In this document: positions 7,999 to 15,342 of the stretch, piece after piece | Position numbering within the stretch: the first letter of the stretch is position 1 | Layout: each line of letters opens with the position of its first letter | Origin: Pseudoduganella rivuli | Lineage (GTDB): Bacteria; Pseudomonadota; Gammaproteobacteria; Burkholderiales; Burkholderiaceae_D | Reading direction: 5' to 3' | Length of the DNA stretch: 64,000 nt | Assembly: GCF_009674485.1 (NCBI RefSeq) | Contig: NZ_WKJJ01000002.1 | Coordinates: 62,001 to 126,000, forward strand | Translations under genes and position numbers: made by a program | The notes under the pieces: generated by a model | Databases searched by the model: none | Told to the model about the DNA's origin: nothing | Seen by the model: the letters and a program-made list of their open reading frames with translations, nothing else

Positions 7999-8760
7999 GT
8001 AAGCGTCCAGCCAACGCCGTATTGAGCATAGCAGCAGTTTGATTGATGATGGCTGGCCGCAGGCCAGCCTTCTTTATTTGCCAGCCGGGAGGTGCTGCGC
8101 GCAGTTCCAGGGCAGGAAGTCGTCGACGCGATTGACCGGATGATCGGCGATGTGCGCCAGTACATGGCGCAGCCAGGCTTCAGGATCAACACCATTGAGC
8201 TTGGCCGTGCCGATCAGGGAGTAAATGGACGCAGCCCGCTCTCCGCCGCTGTCGGCCCCGGCAAAGAGGTATTGCGGCGGCCGAGTGCGATGCCGCGCAG
8301 CGCCCGCTCTGCGGCCGAGTTATCGATCTCGATCCGCCCCCGCAGTTTTGCTCGGCCAACGGTTAGCTCCATGATGGCCGTCGGACGATCATCGCTGCCG
8401 GAAAGTTGGGGCCCGGTTTGTTCAACAATGGTCACGGGAACCAAGGCTGGCGCGTTGATTTGATCCACCGCGCCCTGGTCGGATGCATAGCGCTTTCGCC
8501 ATCCGAACACCTGGTTCGTATTCACGCCGTTTTCACGCGCCAGTCGCGCCACCGAAACACCAGGCTGAAACGATTGCGCTACGATGGCCCGCTTGAATTC
8601 CTCGCTGTGATGCCGGTAAGGCCCGCGCGAAGGCTGCTTGCTGTCCGATCCAATATTTGTGTCCATAATTGAAATTGTGGGCACAAATTTGTTGTGCCTT
8701 CGATTCAATCATCGGAGATGCTGCCGCATGAAGTCTAGACGGTGCAGCCTGGACGCTTAC
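7999..8760 (-). mobile_element. Internally deleted IS66-family element with intact ends and target duplication
   Basis: The ends are inverted repeats beginning GTAAGCGTCCAG (7999 rightward; reverse complement ending at 8760), matching at 18 of the first 22 positions and typical of IS66. Both ends are flanked by the same octamer ACTGGAAC (7991-7998 and 8761-8768), the 8-bp duplication expected of IS66. Full IS66 elements are ~2.5 kb; this one is 762 bp and keeps only the start of tnpA and the end of tnpC. It cannot encode a transposase but could be moved in trans. Confidence 0.9.
8078..8708 (-). pseudogene. IS66 tnpA-tnpC deletion fusion, frameshifted
   Basis: The first ~95 codons (from 8708) are IS66 TnpA/OrfA: an HTH with SEEFKRAIVAQSF and VARLARENGVNTNQVFGWRK. 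At RGRIEIDN the frame passes directly into the C-terminal part of the TnpC transposase ([19 protein letters not shown]), so tnpB and most of tnpC are deleted. A one-base loss just after GRRN shifts the frame and stops at 8214; the correct frame continues ([20 protein letters not shown] then [20 protein letters not shown]) to the IS66 C-terminal domain near 8080. No active-site Asp residues remain, so it is dead. Confidence 0.85.
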
Positions 8761-8768
8761 ACTGGAAC

Positions 8769-8796
8769 CATAACTTCGCCGTTTGGCAAAGTTATG
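8769..8796. repeat. 28-bp hairpin beside the IS66 insertion point
   Basis: CATAACTTCGCC, a GTTT loop and GGCAAAGTTATG pair at 11 of 12 positions. It directly follows the right-hand target duplication, so IS66 inserted at the edge of this hairpin. Its role is unknown; it has no T-run. Confidence 0.45.
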
Positions 8797-8815
8797 CGTC
8801 CGGCCGCCGGTCTGA

Positions 8816-8869
8816 CTTAGCTGATTTTGCTAGTTTAGCTGTACAGATAAACTAGCAAAATCAGCTAAG
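8816..8869. repeat. 54-bp near-perfect palindrome
   Basis: The two 27-base halves are reverse complements with a single mismatch (8838 against 8847). The left arm begins CTTAGCTGATTTTGCTAG and the centre is CTGTACAG. It lies 9 bp beyond the stop codon of the pseudogene ending at 8879 and lacks a T-tract, so a simple terminator is unlikely. Options are a transposon or recombination end, or a multi-dimer operator. Confidence 0.8.
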
Positions 8870-8878
8870 GAAAATGCC

Positions 8879-9260
8879 CTACAGGCAGGTCGCTGCTTCG
8901 GGTATAGGCCAATCCAAGAGCGAAGCGGTCCTTCGAATAATCCAGCGGCACTCAGGCGGCGACGCCCATTTCTTTTCGATCAGCCTTGGCAGATACTGCG
9001 CCAGGATATCGATCTCCGACATGTGCGTTCGCTTGCCCGCTTTTGAATTCAGCGCCGCGGTTGCGAGTTGGTTGGCCAGATCCTCGCACATTGCCCAGCG
9101 GCTACATCGTTCAGCCCGGGTTTGGCCTGCGGATGAATACAGGGCACCATCTTTTCACTAAAAGTAACTTGGGGGCGGCGCCCGATACCGATCCCAAAAC
9201 CTCCGGAGGCAACGGAAAATCGTCGGGGACCGGCAGAGCCGATTGATCAGATACTTGCAT
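8879..9260 (-). pseudogene. Frameshifted island-type hypothetical gene
   Basis: Starts at 9260 (MQVSDQSALPVPDDFPLPPE) and reads to APKLLLVKR near 9150, where one extra base breaks the frame. With that base skipped, the frame continues through GALYSSAGQTRAERCSRWAM into CEDLANQLATAALNSKAG and ends at the TAG at 8879. The combination of a PLPxxLGxVxGAxPKLLL segment and a following CEDLAxQL helix is one I associate with small proteins of unknown function on plasmids and genomic islands. The total would be about 127 aa. Confidence 0.6.
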
Positions 9261-9743
9261 AGTCAACCTATTTGCGGTTCGTTGTCTTGATCCGACGCCG
9301 CTAACGCAGAAGATGCCAATGAGCGGACATGATCTCATTTTAGTTGGTAGGGTTTTCGATGCCATCGGAAATGCCTGAAATCAGAATGGCGTCCTGCATT
9401 TGAGCGGAGATGTTTCTTTCAGTAAGGCGCAGCTCGAGCAATCTGCTTGTTATCCTGCGACGTCGAGCTGTTTCCACCTTTATCTCGTGCTGCGTGAACA
9501 ATGTGGATTTTTGCTTGAGGTGAGCCTTTTTGATAACTATGAGTGACAAGTTCTTGATCTGGCGGCTCAAATATTCCAATTGGAAACTAAAACCCAATAG
9601 TTTTTATCTAAAGAAGAAGTAAGTCATGCACATGGGTTATTAATTCGGCGCGAAAGAGCAGATTCCCGTACCTTTGTCCCGATGCCCTATCAAAAACACT
9701 CACCTTTGCGCAGTCTCTAGAGCATATGGAAAGCTAACCGCCG
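9261..9743. other. Intergenic stretch with one doubtful small ORF
   Basis: Nothing recognisable apart from an 85-codon minus-strand frame at 9340-9597 (MGFSFQLEYLSRQ to GIENPTN), basic and helical in the middle (VETARRRRITSRLLELRL), which could be a small gene but lacks a clear Shine-Dalgarno. It contains the string at 9512-9531 that also occurs at 7968-7987. From 9600 to 9743 I see nothing. Confidence 0.3.
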
Positions 9744-10103
9744 TCAGTGTCGGCGTATCCGTCGCCACGATGCCAGGACTTGCCTGCCTGCGGCGCATAA
9801 CGTTCGATAAGCGGCTACAGCTACTTTCCAGCTCAGGTAACCGATGTAGGCAGCTACCGCCAGCGAAACCCATTTTCCGTGCCAGTTGAAGTGGTTGCAT
9901 AGTACTGAAACCGGCAGCAGAACTATGAACAGCCACAGGTGGCCGGTCCAATGAAGTTGTCCTCCGGATTCATACATGCAAACGCCGCAGATTGGGCATA
10001 GGTGCTGGGTTTTTAAATAGCGGAATGGGAGAGCACTTTTGTAGTGCCAGAGCCGAGGATGAACGTGGCTATGGCAGTCCGGGCATTGGACGGTCGCTGT
10101 CAT
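9744..10103 (-). CDS. Zinc-ribbon, two-helix membrane protein
   Basis: A 119-aa protein. Two CxxC knuckles near the N-terminus (CPDC and CPICGVC, with nearby His residues) look like a zinc ribbon. Two hydrophobic segments (about 55-70 and 75-95) are followed by an Arg-rich tail (ASWRRIRRH), so both ends are probably cytoplasmic. Small proteins of this design occur widely near mobile elements without a defined role. The ribosome-binding site is weak. It points the same way as the EexN-like lipoprotein gene, with an 85-bp gap. Confidence 0.55.
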   Translation of the reverse strand: MTATVQCPDCHSHVHPRLWHYKSALPFRYLKTQHLCPICGVCMYESGGQLHWTGHLWLFIVLLPVSVLCNHFNWHGKWVSLAVAAYIGYLSWKVAVAAYRTLCAAGRQVLASWRRIRRH

Positions 10104-10188
10104 GTTTTTCTGTCTTTGCTTGGCATTACGCTTAAAGCCGTGAACTGCTTACAGCGGTACCTGTTATGTGTACGGGTAAAGTGGCGGC

Positions 10189-10506
10189 CTATTTGTACTT
10201 TGCCGCAGCTTCGGCCAGACCGCGTTGATGTTCGGTGATGACCAGCGTGGCCGCAGCGTTTCGAGCATTAGCGCAGTTAATGCCGGTCGGCGTTTCACGC
10301 CAAGCCATCTGTTTGCTGGGTGGTAGCACGCTGAACTCTTTCTTTTCAAAGTCGCTGCACTTGCCTGCTACGACTTTCGTTTCGTCAGAATGTTCCATGT
10401 AGTACTGGTATGTCTTGGGCTCGCTGACGTCGATGGGGCTCCGCTGGCATCCGGTGGCTGCAGCCACCAGGGCCAGAGCCGGCACATAGGTTTTCAAGGT
10501 GCGCAT
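10189..10506 (-). CDS. EexN-like entry-exclusion lipoprotein
   Basis: A 105-aa lipoprotein: positively charged start, hydrophobic core and lipobox ATGC (Cys near residue 20). The mature part has the EexN/TrbK-like pattern: a YYMEHSDE segment, a KCSDFEKK helix and a Cys-Ala-Asn-Ala-Arg-Asn-Ala element (INCANARNAA). EexN proteins sit in the inner membrane of cells carrying a conjugative plasmid and block entry of the same plasmid. No type IV secretion genes are in the window, so this is either a leftover of a conjugative element or part of one beyond the left edge. It diverges from the XRE regulator. Confidence 0.6.
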   Translation of the reverse strand: MRTLKTYVPALALVAAATGCQRSPIDVSEPKTYQYYMEHSDETKVVAGKCSDFEKKEFSVLPPSKQMAWRETPTGINCANARNAAATLVITEHQRGLAEAAAKYK

Positions 10507-10561
10507 AGTTGCTTCGAATTCAATTAATTTCCGCTTGGAACTTAAATATAACTAACATATC

Positions 10562-10573
10562 GTGAAATGTCAC
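10562..10573. promoter_or_regulatory. Small palindrome in the eexN/XRE divergent region
   Basis: GTGA-AATG-TCAC lies midway between the divergent lipoprotein and XRE genes, in AT-rich DNA. The position suits an XRE operator controlling both. This is weak evidence, from symmetry and position only. Confidence 0.3.
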
Positions 10574-10628
10574 TTATAGTTGTCTTTGTGATTTCTATGG
10601 TTGGTGGACTGTCTGCTCACGGGAACAG

Positions 10629-10901
10629 ATGCTTGGGTGCATGGAAAAGCCCAATGCAACAGCAACCCCGCGAGAGATCTTTGGAAGGAATTTGCGACGC
10701 GTCCGACGCCTGAAGGAAGTGTCGCAAGAGGCGCTCGCATTCAACGCTGGGCTCAGCCGTACGTATGTCAGTGAGGTGGAGCGAGGCGTCAGGAATGTTT
10801 CAATTGATAATATGGGGCAGTTGGCTGAAGCGCTTGGTGTGCCGTTGAAGGACTTGGTCGATCCGGATATGTTTTCGGATATGGCCAAGCGGCTCGCCTG
10901 A
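10629..10901 (+). CDS. XRE-family helix-turn-helix regulator
   Basis: A 90-aa single-domain Cro/C1-type HTH: FGRNLRRVRRLKEVSQEALA, then GLSRTYVSEVERG (recognition helix) and VSIDNMGQLAEALGVPLKDL. It is the full length for stand-alone controller proteins of mobile elements and restriction systems. An ATG at 10641 (MEKPNATATPREIF) is an equally good start. It is divergent from the EexN-like gene and directly upstream of an uncharacterised ORF, so autoregulation through the intergenic palindrome is plausible. Confidence 0.85.
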   Translation: MLGCMEKPNATATPREIFGRNLRRVRRLKEVSQEALAFNAGLSRTYVSEVERGVRNVSIDNMGQLAEALGVPLKDLVDPDMFSDMAKRLA

Positions 10902-10904
10902 CGC

Positions 10905-11216
10905 GTGCCGAAGTGGTCCTGCGCTGGTGCTATCTGGGCGGGTGTGGCTGTTGGGAGCTATACTGAGGCTGTCTACTTCCGCAAATACGAGGGCGCCATG
11001 AAAGCGTCGCAGATGATGACCAATCGTTTCAGCTCTCCTTCTCCCTTGGATCCGACCACCGTGGTGAGAGGTGCGACCATTGCTGAGTGGGAGGCTGCGT
11101 TCACAAATGGTTTTAAGCATACATTCACTGAACTCGCGGAGCGTAAGCGGCAGTATCTGCTCAAGAGGGCCAGGATGAAGCCGTTCAACGGAGTGTTTCG
11201 GCGGAATAGCAAATAA
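10905..11216 (+). CDS. Small hypothetical protein
   Basis: An open frame of 103 codons from a GTG 3 bp after the XRE stop; an internal ATG at 10998 would give 72 aa. It is Ser/Thr-rich then basic, ending KRARMKPFNGVFRRNSK. Support for coding comes from a diverged copy at 13466-13511 that keeps the frame (QLKRARMKPFLGTFR then stop), with several differences falling in third positions. No domain recognised. Confidence 0.45.
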   Translation: MPKWSCAGAIWAGVAVGSYTEAVYFRKYEGAMKASQMMTNRFSSPSPLDPTTVVRGATIAEWEAAFTNGFKHTFTELAERKRQYLLKRARMKPFNGVFRRNSK

Positions 11217-11264
11217 GTTTAGGCCAAATCAAAGTAAGTTTTACCGTCTACGGAGGCGAGACCC
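11159..11264 (+). repeat. Left copy of ~110-bp diverged direct repeat
   Basis: From GCTCAAGAGGGCCAGGATGA to GAGACCC this aligns without large gaps to 13466-13574. It covers the 3' end of the small hypothetical gene and the ~50 bp after it. The two copies bracket the IS5 remnant and the AbiJ-related gene. Confidence 0.6.
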
Positions 11265-11708
11265 GGATGAGAAATTCAGCGTTGCTGCATTGTTCAAATG
11301 GCTTGAGCTTCCACTCTTCTTCATGCCTGCGGTTCGGATGGATAGCAGTTCTAGAGACACGAAATCGCGCGTGCCTAAAGGATCAGATTTCGCGGTAGAT
11401 ATATAGCTGGTAGCCAGTCATAAGTCGCTGATTGAGCTGCGAGTCGTCCATTTAAGCGGATAGTCGCCAAATTAACTGAAATTGACATGCTCCCGACGAA
11501 GGCTTTTCTTCCTTGTTCAGCGATTGCTTCGGTGCCTGGACGATGGCGGCGTCAATCATCTGGCCGTTGCGGACGATGCACTCAGCGAACCTGCCGCTGC
11601 TAGTAGCGGGGCGTAAATTTTGCCCTTTAGCATCTTTCCCTAGTTCTGGGTAATGAAAAGCCGTACGGTGGTCGTTTCCCCGCCGGTATATTTTTCGCTG
11701 CTACTAAC
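11217..11708. other. Gene-free stretch with an IS5-type transposase fragment
   Basis: Apart from the direct repeat at its left end, the only recognisable content is a minus-strand coding scrap at about 11490-11585. It reads IVRNGQMIDAAIVQAPKQSL then NKEEK, matching the GxxxDATIVxAP segment around the first catalytic Asp of IS5/IS1182-type DDE transposases. No ends or flanking duplications were found. Confidence 0.5.
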
Positions 11709-13091
11709 CTATCCGCCGTAGCGCTTTATTAAATCTGTGAAGAATGCCTTCGCCATCGGTCCCGCGTCGGGCCCGCTTAGTTCCGCCGCACCGAACCTGA
11801 AAACTTCGTAGCCGGCCAGTTTTAGATCACGATCAGCCGCCATGGTCGTGGCGTACAGGCCGGGATCCGCCCTGCCGCTTGAGTCCGCGTAATGTTGCTT
11901 CCCGTCGACCTCGATAACCACCCTTACTCCATGGGGCATCAGCAGTAGGAAGTCCATACGGAACCGAAACAAGGCATCGGCCCCGCGTTGCTTGACGGTC
12001 TGCGGGTCCCAGTGCAGCCAGACTTCTGGAAGAAGCGCGGGCAGCTGCGGGACCGCCTTGCCGAACGTCTCGAAGTACGCCATGAACAGCATGGATTGAG
12101 GCGGTGACGTCGCCGGTAAGCAGGACTTTAAGCGCTTGAAAAGTGACTTCTTGGCTTCGCCCGGTTCCGCTATTCCCTCCGTCTCTGCCCACCAGTTTTG
12201 CAACTCTGCCCACGTCAACCCGCCGGCGCCAATAGGCCGGTCGTAAACCAAGACCGCGCCAGGGTCGGACATGATCTCGATGTCGTTACTGATCGCGTCT
12301 CGCAGCCGCAGGTCTGGCTTGGTCGACGAGGCGAAGATGAGGTTTTTGGGACGGCTGCGAGGTCCTAGGCGCGTCGAGACGAGGCTGAACACGGGGTAGC
12401 CATCTTCGTAGCGGGTTTCGCGAAGCTCCATGCCGTAACCATGCAGTACGCCGTTGACGACGTCGACGAAGTGGCGCTGGGCCGGCTCGTCTGGGCGAAC
12501 ATTCGCCGAGGCCAGTCCCTCCAGAAAATATGCGAAGCGGCGGTCTTGCGCGTCAAGCGTCCCGAGCTTGTCGAAAAGCGTCTCGACGGACCAGTCACCG
12601 GGATGTTGGTGAACATGACGTTGCACTTCGGCTCGCAGGCCGATGGGAGCCCCTCCGAATATTTCAGACCACGGGTCTGTGCCAAGGTCCCACAGGGTAT
12701 CCAGCATTTTGTCGAAACCCTTGGCGCAGGTATAGAGGTCTTCGGGAGCGAGGGCACGAGCGATATCCCGACGGCAGCGCTTGGAAATCTCTGGGCAGCC
12801 ATCGCCGGCCCAGAGCATGTCTTCTAAGCTAATCCGCACTGCGGGAGTGGGGGATCGCGTCACGAGGAAGCGCTCGGCCACGTCAGCCAGATCGGCATCA
12901 CTGACCTGGCTGATTGCCCATTCCAGTCGGTCCCTTTTCGACATGTCGTCGGGAGGAACGGGAATACCGAGGTCTGCGCATAGCAGGGGGATCTTGGCAT
13001 GTGTGACCACCGCAGTCAGGCCGGTGATCTCTCCATGCAGAATCTCGCGCAGGTGCACTGCGTCTATTTTGCGTATTCCTTCGGCTTGCAA
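11709..13091 (-). CDS. AbiJ-related protein with C-terminal PD-(D/E)xK nuclease domain
   Basis: A 460-aa protein starting at a TTG (13091) preceded by AAAGGGGAAAAGGG, an excellent Shine-Dalgarno. The N-terminal ~130 residues resemble the AbiJ-type helical domain (residues 13-60: REILHGEITGLTAVV, CADLGIPVP). The middle is uncharacterised. The C-terminus (about 385-455) is restriction-endonuclease-like: RFRMDFLLLMP, then VVIEVDGKQHY (Asp, ExK) and AADRDLKLAGYEVFRFGAAEL, as in Vsr/DUF559-type nucleases. Domain fusions of this kind are typical abortive-infection candidates. Its GC-rich codons differ from the genes on either side and it is bracketed by direct repeats, so it arrived separately. Confidence 0.65.
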   Translation of the reverse strand: MQAEGIRKIDAVHLREILHGEITGLTAVVTHAKIPLLCADLGIPVPPDDMSKRDRLEWAISQVSDADLADVAERFLVTRSPTPAVRISLEDMLWAGDGCPEISKRCRRDIARALAPEDLYTCAKGFDKMLDTLWDLGTDPWSEIFGGAPIGLRAEVQRHVHQHPGDWSVETLFDKLGTLDAQDRRFAYFLEGLASANVRPDEPAQRHFVDVVNGVLHGYGMELRETRYEDGYPVFSLVSTRLGPRSRPKNLIFASSTKPDLRLRDAISNDIEIMSDPGAVLVYDRPIGAGGLTWAELQNWWAETEGIAEPGEAKKSLFKRLKSCLPATSPPQSMLFMAYFETFGKAVPQLPALLPEVWLHWDPQTVKQRGADALFRFRMDFLLLMPHGVRVVIEVDGKQHYADSSGRADPGLYATTMAADRDLKLAGYEVFRFGAAELSGPDAGPMAKAFFTDLIKRYGG

Positions 13092-13734
13092 TGCCCTTTT
13101 CCCCTTTCCCTAAAGCGAAGTTGCCGCGATTAGTTGCGCTCTGGCGTTCGGCGCGAGTTGCGCCTTCCGGTCATGCCACTACGTTGCGGACGCCTGTTCG
13201 CCTAGCCGCTGCCGCTCAGTCTAACCTGCCTCGCGGGCTGGCGGGCGTTTGGCGCCTTTTGCCTGGCGCTTGCGCCGCGGCGAACGCCAAGTGGGAACCG
13301 CTACGATGCGTTGGCAGAAGTTTTTTCCGGTCCCATCGCAATAGTGTTCAGATCTTTAAAATAGGCTGTAAGGCGATCGGCAATGAGTTCGACGTCGGCC
13401 CCCTTTTTCGGCGGGCTCATGAGTACAAGCGCCGTATGCTCAGTGCATTAGTGGCACCAATATCAGCTCAAGAGAGCCAGAATGAAGCCATTCCTAGGAA
13501 CATTTCGGTGAAAAAGCAAAGTAAGTCTGGTCCGCATAGCAAAGTAAGTCTGGCCCCTCTATGAGGTGAGACCCTGCTGCAGTAGGCATTTTTCTGAACA
13601 TTTCACAAAGCGTGTCAAGCAGCCCAAGCTTGGGGCCCGTACCATGTCCCTCACGTCCTCACTATCAGCAGATGCAGTTGCCAGCTAACATCGGCTGGGC
13701 AATCGGTAGAAGCGGCCATTACGCGTGCGGCGCT
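13092..13734. other. Gene-free stretch, GC-rich then AT-richer, with right repeat copy
   Basis: 13092-13330 is GC-rich with many short GGCGC inverted repeats and probably holds the promoter of the AbiJ-related gene. 13466-13574 is the right copy of the direct repeat, which includes two tandem copies of a GCAAAGTAAGTCTGG unit (13516 and 13539). No protein with a plausible start or domain is visible on either strand. Confidence 0.5.
13466..13574 (+). repeat. Right copy of ~110-bp diverged direct repeat
   Basis: Begins GCTCAAGAGAGCCAGAATGA and ends GAGACCC, as in the left copy at 11159-11264. It retains the last ~15 codons of the small hypothetical gene in frame, so it is a truncated paralogue. 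Confidence 0.6.
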
Positions 13735-14598
13735 TTAAAAGTGGTTTACCTCGACCTCCCTTTGACCGTTGAAAGCAGCCTGATGCAGCAGATCATGAAT
13801 CAACACTGTCAAACGATATAAATCGTTATCACTAAGAGGCGCGCCTTGATGCAACGGCATCCCATCATGAATTTGCGCTTGCGTCGCAAAATTCTGTAAC
13901 TGCTGGACGGCTTTAACGTAATCGAAATCTTCGACGCGCATCTGCGCGCCCCAAAAGCTGGTCAAGCCAGAAAAAACACGCTGAACAAACAGCTCGAACA
14001 CTGTCTTCTGCACTTTGCCAGTGGCGAAAGCTGGCCCGAGCGTGAACAACATACGTAAAATTGCACAAGCGTACCCCCACGCTTGGACTCCCTCCGCCGA
14101 GCGTGGATTGTCCTTGGCGTTCTCAGTCTCACGGTACGAGCGGAAAAGGATTACCAATACTGCCAGGCTATCCAAACCAGGGCGTCTTTCCAGCATCTTG
14201 AGCGTACGGCTATCATCCCCAAATTGTCGCCCGGCCTTGACCACGGCCTTCTGAATGCCAGGATCGAGTTGCCCGACCCAAGTCCGCGCCTTCTTCTCAA
14301 CAGATGTTCCGGTTCTGAGCACTTCCCATATCACATGATTTAAGACAGCTGCCGAGCCAGGGTAAAGCATATCTGCTTTCTGCACGACATCAGCACGGGG
14401 CACATGGTCGCCTCGGGAATAAAGTAAAAAAGTATTGTTTTTGATTCTTCCCCCATGCGCATCTACCTCTGCGTGCGGAGTAACCCGGCGCTGAACATCG
14501 CGAGGACGCGGCGAACCTATCCTGGACGCCAAATACTCAAACCAGAATATCGTTCTCGTTCTGTCAACTGGATCGTCTCGCCTCTGTGCACGCGGCAT
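13735..14598 (-). CDS. Uncharacterised 287-aa protein next to the Tn7-like module
   Basis: I do not recognise this family. It has a basic, Arg-rich N-terminus (PRAQRRDDPVDRTR), a central helical region (ILRMLFTLGPAFATGKVQ) and no Cys clusters, signal peptide or P-loop. It ends with an acidic-polar helix containing HDLLHQAAF. It points away from tnsABC and lies between the direct-repeat segment and the transposition genes, which makes it either transposon cargo or the last gene of the flanking island. Codon use and length look coding. Confidence 0.6.
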   Translation of the reverse strand: MPRAQRRDDPVDRTRTIFWFEYLASRIGSPRPRDVQRRVTPHAEVDAHGGRIKNNTFLLYSRGDHVPRADVVQKADMLYPGSAAVLNHVIWEVLRTGTSVEKKARTWVGQLDPGIQKAVVKAGRQFGDDSRTLKMLERRPGLDSLAVLVILFRSYRETENAKDNPRSAEGVQAWGYACAILRMLFTLGPAFATGKVQKTVFELFVQRVFSGLTSFWGAQMRVEDFDYVKAVQQLQNFATQAQIHDGMPLHQGAPLSDNDLYRLTVLIHDLLHQAAFNGQREVEVNHF

Positions 14599-14801
14599 CT
14601 TGTCCCTTCGGTGATAATTCGCAAACGAGTTAAGTATTATAGGCTCAGAGAGCCAAGGGAAAAATCAAATAAAATCAGTCACTTAGTGAAAATTGAATTT
14701 GTAAAAAAAAAGCGACTTTAACCGTAAACGTTTAGGTTTTCCAGTGCCATATTCCGGCCCTAAAATTGCATTATGTTTTTCATGTGACTACGTGTGACTT
14801 T

Positions 14802-15092
14802 ATGGACGTAATGCACAACTGCAGTGGATGTTTTGCAACACAGCTAGAGCAGGATCTTCTGCAATTGCATGGACCAATGATGACGGGGGATTGCCTACGC
14901 AAGGCACTCGGCTATCCCTCATCCGCCGCCTTTCGCCAGGCCATCGTCCGCAACACTATTCCTGTACCAATCTTCAACATAGAGAAGCGGCGGGGAAAGT
15001 TCGCCTTGACGAAGGAAGTAGCCCAGTGGGTGGCCGCTCAACGAGGAAAAACTGCGATGCTAACGAAACCACCGAGCGAGGAAGAAAAATGA
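14802..15092 (+). CDS. Small AlpA/PrtN-like DNA-binding protein upstream of tnsA
   Basis: The open frame starts at 14766, but the ATG at 14802 (MDVMHNCSGCFATQLEQDLL) gives the more natural 96-aa protein. The core (GPMMTGDCLRKALGYPS, then FRQAIVRNTIPVPIFNIEKR) has the layout of small winged-helix activators such as PrtN and AlpA: a helix-turn-helix followed by a short basic strand (RRGKFALTKEVAQWV). It is in the same direction as tnsA but separated by a strong hairpin, so it is probably its own transcript. A regulator of transposition is an inference from position. Confidence 0.6.
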   Translation: MDVMHNCSGCFATQLEQDLLQLHGPMMTGDCLRKALGYPSSAAFRQAIVRNTIPVPIFNIEKRRGKFALTKEVAQWVAAQRGKTAMLTKPPSEEEK

Positions 15093-15133
15093 AGATCTAA
15101 GCAAGCGAGCAGCAGCAATTCGAATCGGCAAAG

Positions 15134-15165
15134 AAAAACCCGTGAGCGGCTAACTCACGGGTTTT
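15134..15165. terminator. Bidirectional rho-independent terminator
   Basis: A 12-bp perfect stem (AAAACCCGTGAG and CTCACGGGTTTT) with a 7-base loop, A-run before and T-run after. It isolates tnsA from the small regulator gene. Confidence 0.85.
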
Positions 15166-15342
15166 GGTGATACGGGTACTAGACACACCAAGTATCTCCC
15201 CTCTCTGCCTCCCATGTCAATGAACCAGGGTGCCTTGGCAACACTGGTATGGACACGTGCGTCTGAAGCTAGAAAAACCCCTTCTCGCTCACTTGCGGAA
15301 CGCCATGTGTTGCCTTCGTCTATTCTGCACAGAGAGAAAAAA

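Noticed and set aside
8092..8463. Plus-strand 123-codon frame inside the IS66 element
   Set aside because: Antisense to the recognisable TnpC C-terminal sequence.
13190..13330. Possible integron attC-like site (GTTAGAC core on the minus strand in a palindromic GC-rich stretch)
   Set aside because: No matching RYYYAAC partner at the right distance and no integrase; the palindromes look like generic GC-rich repeats.
13612..13821. 69-codon plus-strand frame near the end of the unknown 287-aa gene
   Set aside because: Overlaps the end of the better-supported minus-strand gene and has no ribosome-binding site or family.
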